A stretch of DNA of 35,259 bases from contig JAEEJI010000062.1 of NCBI GenBank assembly GCA_016281825.1, forward strand, positions 1 to 35,259. Direction: 5' to 3'. The translations under genes and the position numbers were made by a program. The notes below the pieces were generated by a model that saw only the letters and a list, made by a program, of their open reading frames with translations, ran no database searches and had not been told where the DNA came from. Within the stretch, counting starts at the first letter, position 1, and every line of letters begins with the position of its first letter. Origin of the DNA: Muribaculaceae bacterium. Lineage in GTDB: Bacteria > Bacteroidota > Bacteroidia > Bacteroidales > Muribaculaceae. Below, piece by piece: positions 30,788 through 35,259 of this stretch.

Positions 30788-32017
30788 TCACTTCATATTG
30801 TCTATGCCATCCATTATTTCGGCATATTTTTCAATTAATCGATTCTTTCTGATCTTAGTTAGTTCATTATCAATTATTTCCACAATCCTATTTCCTTTAA
30901 CCATGTCAGTTAATGAATCGAATCCATCCCACCATTTTAAATTTCCAGGAAAATAATTGGATCCATACGGCCATTTCGGATTAACCCCATCAGACCAATC
31001 CTCAAATTGTTCCATTACCACCCTCTGGTTTTCTGGATAGCCCACAGCAACAATGCCATAATAAACTGAATTCCCTTCATTTTCTATTTGGAAATAACAC
31101 TTGTCATATCCAGGAAGAACGAAACGGATATTTTTATAATTGCGGCTATGAGTTCCTAGAACAACAAACTCTTTATCATATGACAAAGTCATACCATGAT
31201 TCTTTGCCAATTCCGTCAGATTGTTCTCAATAAAGCGCGTTCTAATTGTATTACCTACATCCTCTGACATTGATATTATTTCAAGAGTTGCGTCAATATT
31301 AGATTTGTTAATCAGCAACTCAACAATTGTTTGTTTGTTCATTTCACTCATAATACTCATTATTTGTTTAAGATTTGTAATGTATTGAGTTAATGTTTCT
31401 CTGACTCTTGGGAATAATGCGGCGATGCCGACGCAATGTTCAAGCCAGTTCAAGATGTCTTCTTTATAACAAATTCGATAATAATTTAGATCCTCATTTC
31501 CTGTAGAATCTTCACTAGCGTCTCTTTTTTCAGGAGTTAAATATAATAGAACATATTGTTCGGCTTTATATTTCTTCTTCGCATAATTGTCATATCTTAG
31601 TAACTGTTTGTGTTGATCCCCAGCATAAATCTTGTTTTCAATAATTATTGTTTGATTATTTTTATCTTGAATAAGCAAATCAATTCTTCCACCTTCAGAA
31701 TAATCTTCTGAAATTTCACCAATGGGATATTCAACATGAACTTTACAAGATCTCGTGTCAATCTCAAAAACAGGCTCAACTCTCTTGATGATTGATTCAA
31801 CAAAAGCGATTAGAAATTTATCACCCAAACCATGATTACCATCAGGATCTAACAATTCAGCCAAAAAAGCGGAATGCAATCGAACCTCATTAGTAGAGAG
31901 TCCGAGAACATCGAAGATATTAAAGATTTCGCCTCGTTTACGTTTCTCTTCTTGATGTATCTTTTCTTTTACAACAATCTTAGAGATCTGTTTTAGTAAT
32001 ATTTCTATATTTGTCAT
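30788..32017 (-). CDS. PD-(D/E)XK nuclease superfamily protein (PF14281-like)
   Basis: 409 residues, strongly AT-rich. Typical PDDEXK_4 sequence: LHSAFLAELLDPDGNHGLGD (48-67), then the catalytic core D113 in GGRIDLLIQD and E127-N-K129 in IIIENKIYAGDQHKQLLRY, with Q136. The N-terminal coil and the C-terminal half (about 230-409) carry no further motif. Proteins of this family are probable nucleases common in defence islands and prophages; no methylase is adjacent, so it is not an obvious restriction-modification system. The promoter is supplied by repeat R1, 80 nt upstream. Confidence 0.88.
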   Translation of the reverse strand: MTNIEILLKQISKIVVKEKIHQEEKRKRGEIFNIFDVLGLSTNEVRLHSAFLAELLDPDGNHGLGDKFLIAFVESIIKRVEPVFEIDTRSCKVHVEYPIGEISEDYSEGGRIDLLIQDKNNQTIIIENKIYAGDQHKQLLRYDNYAKKKYKAEQYVLLYLTPEKRDASEDSTGNEDLNYYRICYKEDILNWLEHCVGIAALFPRVRETLTQYITNLKQIMSIMSEMNKQTIVELLINKSNIDATLEIISMSEDVGNTIRTRFIENNLTELAKNHGMTLSYDKEFVVLGTHSRNYKNIRFVLPGYDKCYFQIENEGNSVYYGIVAVGYPENQRVVMEQFEDWSDGVNPKWPYGSNYFPGNLKWWDGFDSLTDMVKGNRIVEIIDNELTKIRKNRLIEKYAEIMDGIDNMK

Positions 32018-32095
32018 ACCATCTACATTTAATATGCAATTACATTATTAATGTCAAATTCAGATACTTTATTTCTAGTTTATAAGCTTTTGCAT

Positions 32096-32276
32096 GCAAA
32101 TGTAGCTAAATATTTTGAATCTGTCAAATAAAAATGGCTGAAAATTAGGAAGTAAAAGGAATTCGGGCCTTCGGAACGGGGAAATCCTTATAAAGTCCTA
32201 TGTAACGTCTTTAACTCCTTTATGCGGCGTCATATTACCAATTTGCTTCCGGACGTGGCTGGGGCCGCGTCCCTAC
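32096..32276 (-). repeat. Direct repeat R1 (182-bp family), promoter-bearing
   Basis: About 88 percent identical (my count) to R2 at 34874-35055, with one 1-bp gap. Read on the minus strand it starts GTAGGGACGCGGC, contains the stem GGACGCGGC/GCCACGTCC, and ends in a promoter reading into the PDDEXK gene. Confidence 0.9.
32097..32104 (-). promoter_or_regulatory. Promoter of the PDDEXK gene, inside R1
   Basis: Minus-strand TACATTTG with TTTG exactly 20 nt upstream. Confidence 0.75.
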
Positions 32277-32303
32277 TCAATATTAATACGCAATATTGCA
32301 TAT

Positions 32304-32339
32304 GGCGGTTATCGTACTCTCCATAGTACAATAACCGCC
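32304..32339. terminator. Hairpin after the GIY-YIG gene
   Basis: Nine-pair outer and five-pair inner stem. No T run follows on the minus strand, so its role as terminator is uncertain. Confidence 0.45.
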
Positions 32340-32365
32340 GCATGTGATATATGGTATCGAGTTCG

Positions 32366-33208
32366 TCAATTCTTATTATAACCAAATTGGCCTCGCGTTA
32401 GAAGCGCCTCTTTCCAAAAAGCCTCTCGATTAATAATCGTTTCATCATCCGTTTTCATTGGCCAAACTTCAAGTATTGATAGTTGAAAATTTGCTCTTGC
32501 GTATTCTCTCCCCTCTTTTTCAATAAGGTCTACCAACAAGTCATTTCCGCCATGTACAGTACCAGCATAACAGCACCATCTAGACCAAATACCATAGTCT
32601 CCATAAGCTGAACCGACATATTTCTTGCCGTTGCTCTTATCTACAATAACATAGATTCCTTTCTGGTTCTGCAAGGCTACTCGCCAATCTGTCTTCTGAT
32701 TTTGAGCAAGAACTTCTAGAGTAGGGAAATCAATCAGGACATAATCATATCCCGGGAATTCAACTCCCTCGTATGGTTTTTCAGTTATTTCACTTACAAA
32801 CAAATAGTCAATATATGAGTTTAGCAAAAAAGCGCGTCCTCGATGACTGTTGTAAGTTAATTCTACAACAAGTCTGCCAATAAGCTCCTTGAATCTATCA
32901 CACAGCACTACTTTGTAGCCAACATTACCTCGTTCTTTATAATCATCATAACGTTCAACTACTTCAAAAAAACCACCAAAAACATACTTGTTTGGTCTAC
33001 GATAATCCTGAATCAGCGTAAAGATGTACTGACGATTCCAGTCATTATTACCGCCTCGCCATTCATTCCAGCCAACCCATTCATCAAAATCCCGAGCAAA
33101 TACTTCCAAAGGTTGTTCTTCACCATTAAATGATGCTAAATGTAGCTTACAATTGGAGATCATTTCGTCAGAGAAACGAAACAAGTCATTTAATTTTAAA
33201 TTATTCAT
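32366..33208 (-). CDS. GIY-YIG nuclease-family protein with large N-terminal domain
   Basis: 280 residues from the ATG at 33206-33208; an in-frame ATG at 33259 would add 17 hydrophobic residues and cannot be excluded. The C-terminal domain is GIY-YIG: GIYVIVDKSNGKKYVGSAYG (184-203), the Arg in GIWSRWCCYAG and the metal-binding Glu of NREAFWKEAL (about 262). The N-terminal 170 residues form a domain of unknown function seen with this type of GIY-YIG protein. Likely a DNA-cleaving enzyme. AT-rich, own promoter, between the R1 and R2 repeats together with two acidic proteins. Confidence 0.88.
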   Translation of the reverse strand: MNNLKLNDLFRFSDEMISNCKLHLASFNGEEQPLEVFARDFDEWVGWNEWRGGNNDWNRQYIFTLIQDYRRPNKYVFGGFFEVVERYDDYKERGNVGYKVVLCDRFKELIGRLVVELTYNSHRGRAFLLNSYIDYLFVSEITEKPYEGVEFPGYDYVLIDFPTLEVLAQNQKTDWRVALQNQKGIYVIVDKSNGKKYVGSAYGDYGIWSRWCCYAGTVHGGNDLLVDLIEKEGREYARANFQLSILEVWPMKTDDETIINREAFWKEALLTRGQFGYNKN

Positions 33209-33291
33209 AATTATAAATTTTAAAAAACATATTGTGAAACTCAATGAGGACGAATCCATTCATTCCATCATACGGGTTTCATTTTTTGCGG

Positions 33292-33299
33292 CAAAGGTA
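33292..33299 (-). promoter_or_regulatory. Promoter of the GIY-YIG gene
   Basis: Minus-strand TACCTTTG with TTTG 20 nt upstream (33320-33323). Confidence 0.8.
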
Positions 33300-33549
33300 A
33301 ATTGAATTCTTTAAACTGACAAACAAGCGATTGTGTGCATAATTATAAATCAGGGTCTTAAAAACGGTTGAAAACCTTACATTGCTTTCAGGATGCTCTG
33401 AAAACATACAAACCGCTGCATTTCAGTGCATTACAATATTCAAATTATTATAAATTCAACTCTATTCCGATGTAACGAATTTAATAATATTTTATAAATC
33501 TTTGCATCTTTTGACCATAAGGCGTATTTTTGTAACGGTTTAGGCCCCA

Positions 33550-33730
33550 CTTAAGTCAAGCCAAAGGAATAAACACAGGTAACACGATACCATCCAGACA
33601 CAAAAGAATCCATCACTGCAATGCGCTCATTTTCTTCATTTGATAAAAGTGTTACATGGTAGAAGCTGCCGATGCCATCGTCATCGTCATTGAAATCTTC
33701 ACGAAGAACTGATATAAGAAAACTAAATCA
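33550..33730 (-). pseudogene. Remnant related to the acidic 104-residue protein gene
   Basis: Minus-strand EDFNDDDDGIGSF (33711-33673) matches the C-terminus EDFKDDDDGIGSF of the protein ending at 34563. Instead of stopping it runs on for about 36 codons. There is no start codon, and a stop lies 10 codons upstream of the matching block. Confidence 0.6.
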
Positions 33731-33755
33731 TTTCATCGTATCTGCACACTTTGCA

Positions 33756-34484
33756 CTACAAAAACATTGCAATTTGTGAAAGTGCTGCCTCTGCGCCACA
33801 ATGATAATTCTGCAGACTTCCAACTGCTATCTCCAACCCCATTAGCTGCATGTGGCATTTTTCGCGGACTTGTTTACACATATCTGCTATCTTTTCCTTT
33901 GGAATATAATAACCAGTTAACATTACATCCGAGAAAGCTTTTGCGACAGTTAGGCTTTCCTTCTCTTTTGTAAGAATACCAGCGAGGATAATCTCCATAA
34001 CATGCTCTAAAAGATTCATAATTATGGTATCATCACTGCCAACATCAATTTTTTTCAAAGCACTTTTTGCAATTATATTTAGGACAATTGTGTATTGTCC
34101 CTGCTCGCTTTCGTTGTCTTCTGAATTCCAAGGCGAGCATAATTGCCCAATACTATCATCGTCTATTTCTTTATCATCTACATTTTCAGATTCATCTTCG
34201 TCCATATACTCTAATCCAAATTTTTCGCGTATTACACTGATTAGTTCATAAGTCTTATCTTTCATATTCTCTATCTGAGACAAAATCTTTAGCTCAGATT
34301 TGTCAGGTTCTTTACCATCACAAAACTGATCATAGTATTTATCTACCTCCTCTTCTAGCTGCATTAACTCTTCATTTTCAATCTCCTCAATTAGCGTGCT
34401 GAGATTATTTATATCTGGATTTTCGAGATGAAGAATCTCTTCTAATCGCTCAATTAGAGAGTTATATTTGTCAATTAATTCCAT
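33756..34484 (-). CDS. Unrecognised acidic helical protein, 242 residues
   Basis: Very acidic (for example DEDESENVDDKEIDDDSIG near 120) and mostly helical, with no signal peptide, membrane segment or known motif. The first 100 residues look like coiled-coil (YNSLIERLEEILHLEN, LIEEIENEELMQLEEE). The C-terminal half alternates hydrophobic helices (TIIMNLLEHVMEIILAGIL). ATG at 34482-34484. It lies 78 bp after the 104-residue protein gene, probably in one transcript driven by R2. Acidic proteins next to nucleases may be inhibitors or DNA mimics; this is speculation from composition. Confidence 0.7.
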   Translation of the reverse strand: MELIDKYNSLIERLEEILHLENPDINNLSTLIEEIENEELMQLEEEVDKYYDQFCDGKEPDKSELKILSQIENMKDKTYELISVIREKFGLEYMDEDESENVDDKEIDDDSIGQLCSPWNSEDNESEQGQYTIVLNIIAKSALKKIDVGSDDTIIMNLLEHVMEIILAGILTKEKESLTVAKAFSDVMLTGYYIPKEKIADMCKQVREKCHMQLMGLEIAVGSLQNYHCGAEAALSQIAMFL

Positions 34485-34562
34485 GAAAATTTATTGTGAT
34501 CTAGTTTTTGCTACTTTCCTCATTAGTCCCATTTTATATGGAGAACAATTTTTCAAGAGTCA

Positions 34563-34844
34563 TTAACTCAAGAAACTGCCGATGCCGTCGTCATCGTCTT
34601 TGAAGTCTTCGTCACGGTCAAACATGATGTCGAGCATGTAATCCGATGCATCAAAGACTTCTTTCACATCAAAGATTACATCTTCTTCGGTCTCGTATAA
34701 TTCGTCGAGATAGCGGTCTAAGTTGTCTTCGATGTACTCAGCCATATCACTATAATAGCGTCCCTTCTCTTCATCATAGGGTTCATACCGATTACCAAAT
34801 TTGTTATACTTTTTGATAATCTTTTCAAGCTGTTCTTTATCCAT
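34563..34844 (-). CDS. Unrecognised small acidic protein ending in DDDDGIGSF
   Basis: 93 residues from the ATG at 34842-34844. An upstream ATG at 34877 overlaps the -7 element and lies before the expected transcript start, so it is rejected. Acidic, helical, soluble: EQLEKIIKKYNKFGNRYEPY, then DLYETEED-type acidic stretches, ending EDFKDDDDGIGSFLS. No family recognised. The promoter is in repeat R2. A decayed relative of its 3' end lies at 33673-33711, showing that this cassette has been duplicated locally. Confidence 0.75.
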   Translation of the reverse strand: MDKEQLEKIIKKYNKFGNRYEPYDEEKGRYYSDMAEYIEDNLDRYLDELYETEEDVIFDVKEVFDASDYMLDIMFDRDEDFKDDDDGIGSFLS

Positions 34845-34873
34845 ATTTATTATAGTTTGAAATATTTCTGTCT

Positions 34874-35055
34874 GCAAATGGAGCTAAATAATTTGAATCC
34901 ACCAAATAAAAATGGCTGAAAATCAGGGAGAAAAAGGAATTCGGGTCTTCGGAACGTTGGAAATCCTTATAGAGTCCTATGTAACGTCTTTGACCCCTTT
35001 ATGCGGCGGCACATTACCAACTTGCTCCCAGACGTGGCTAGAGCCGCGTCCCTAC
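34874..35055 (-). repeat. Direct repeat R2 (182-bp family), promoter-bearing
   Basis: Partner of R1. It sits between the WYL gene and the 104-codon frame of the acidic protein gene. Its outer end contributes the TAG stop codon of the WYL gene; its inner end carries the promoter of the acidic protein gene. Confidence 0.9.
34875..34882 (-). promoter_or_regulatory. Promoter-like element inside R2
   Basis: Minus-strand TCCATTTG with TTTG 20 nt upstream: same geometry as in R1, but TA has changed to TC, so it is possibly weaker. Confidence 0.5.
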
Positions 35056-35259
35056 ATCGCCTCCCCCTCTTCAGGGGGGACGGAGGGGGGCCTCGTTGTT
35101 GAGGAGACACCATACCTTTCGCACATGGCGCGCGCGATGGCAGCTAGTTCGTCACGAAACCACTTGGGCTCGAGTACCTCAACATCGTCACCCATGGCCA
35201 GAAGGGCCTGTCGAAAGTCATACTCCGGGCTGACATACAGGTTGAAGACGGTGTACTCG
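35052..35259 (-). CDS. WYL-domain regulator, C-terminal part (start beyond window)
   Basis: The last 68 codons are seen. The stretch SPEYDFRQALLAMGDDVEVL followed by EPKWFRDELAAIARAMCERY is the typical WCX/C-terminal end of WYL-domain transcription factors (compare GxxVEVLxPxxLRxxI). Such regulators sense nucleic acids or nucleotides and often control defence loci (BrxR/CapW type). The last 15 codons (TTRPPSVPPEEGEAM) come from a C/G-run repeat and the stop from R2, so the original 3' end has been replaced by repeat sequence. Confidence 0.8.
   Translation of the reverse strand, partial: EYTVFNLYVSPEYDFRQALLAMGDDVEVLEPKWFRDELAAIARAMCERYGVSSTTRPPSVPPEEGEAM
35063..35093. repeat. C/G-run palindromic repeat, copy 2
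   Basis: C run, TTCA, G run, GACGGA, G run. Its reverse complement closely matches 21216-21246. Confidence 0.75.

Larger units (their letters stand above)
32018..32365. other. Intergenic region carrying repeat R1 and strong hairpins
   Basis: No gene seen. It holds the PDDEXK promoter, repeat R1 (32096-32276), a perfect palindrome GCAATATTGC (32290-32299) and a stem GGCGGTTAT...ATAACCGCC (32304-32339) with an inner GTACT/AGTAC stem and one C-A mismatch. Confidence 0.75.
33209..33755. other. AT-rich intergenic region
   Basis: It holds the GIY-YIG promoter on the left and the DDDDGIGSF gene remnant (33550-33730) on the right. I see nothing definite in 33330-33550. Confidence 0.6.

Overview
The window reads as the chromosome of a Bacteroidales bacterium, most likely gut-associated (Muribaculaceae or Prevotellaceae; I cannot separate them by eye). 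Reasons: many starts are preceded by the Bacteroidetes promoter pattern TTTG-N19/20-TAnnTTTG; there is an ileS-traR/dksA-lspA-DUF4296 operon, a MoxR-DUF58-Bat locus, a DUF2339 giant membrane protein and a secreted GH13 amylase with a dockerin-like tail. Core genes are GC-rich by sampling, while about 29.8-34.9 kb is clearly AT-rich.

Layout. 1-2746 (minus): 5' part of a Bat/aerotolerance-type operon (MoxR ATPase, DUF58, membrane protein cut by the window edge). 3049-7237 (plus): a membrane-anchored esterase, a small membrane protein overlapping a tiny Xre regulator, and a DUF2339 protein; the esterase and DUF2339 genes are each followed by a copy of the same 75-bp terminator-bearing repeat. 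7500-13448 (plus): ileS, DksA-like regulator, lipoprotein signal peptidase, DUF4296 lipoprotein, thioredoxin. 13568-13641: tRNA-Arg(TCT). 13926-18188: a 1420-residue secreted amylase. 18269-20616: a gene remnant, a TfoX-N protein, an outer-membrane beta-barrel protein and an unrecognised 268-residue protein. 20773-22902: an unusual reverse transcriptase (RT) with a hairpin-rich 3' tail, an unrecognised 169-residue protein, and a 194-bp inverted-repeat element upstream of the RT. 22975-26213: EEP-family phosphatase/nuclease, C1B peptidase, GlmU-like nucleotidyltransferase/hexapeptide protein.

From 26365 on the region looks accessory: an AAA+ ATPase with a small partner, a membrane protein, a PLD-family protein, a possible uracil-DNA-glycosylase-fold protein, a PD-(D/E)XK nuclease (PF14281-like), a GIY-YIG protein, two acidic proteins, decayed gene fragments, and the 3' end of a WYL-domain regulator. 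Two 182-bp direct repeats (R1, R2) lie immediately upstream of two of these genes and each carries a promoter reading into the gene. The mixture of nucleases, WYL regulator, repeats and fragments resembles a defence or mobile island.

The most promising candidates for undescribed biology are (1) the RT locus with its two structured non-coding flanks, (2) the R1/R2 portable-promoter repeats in the nuclease island, and (3) a pervasive class of intergenic tandem arrays whose unit is always 7 bp although its sequence differs from site to site. All homology calls are from motif recognition; no database search was possible.
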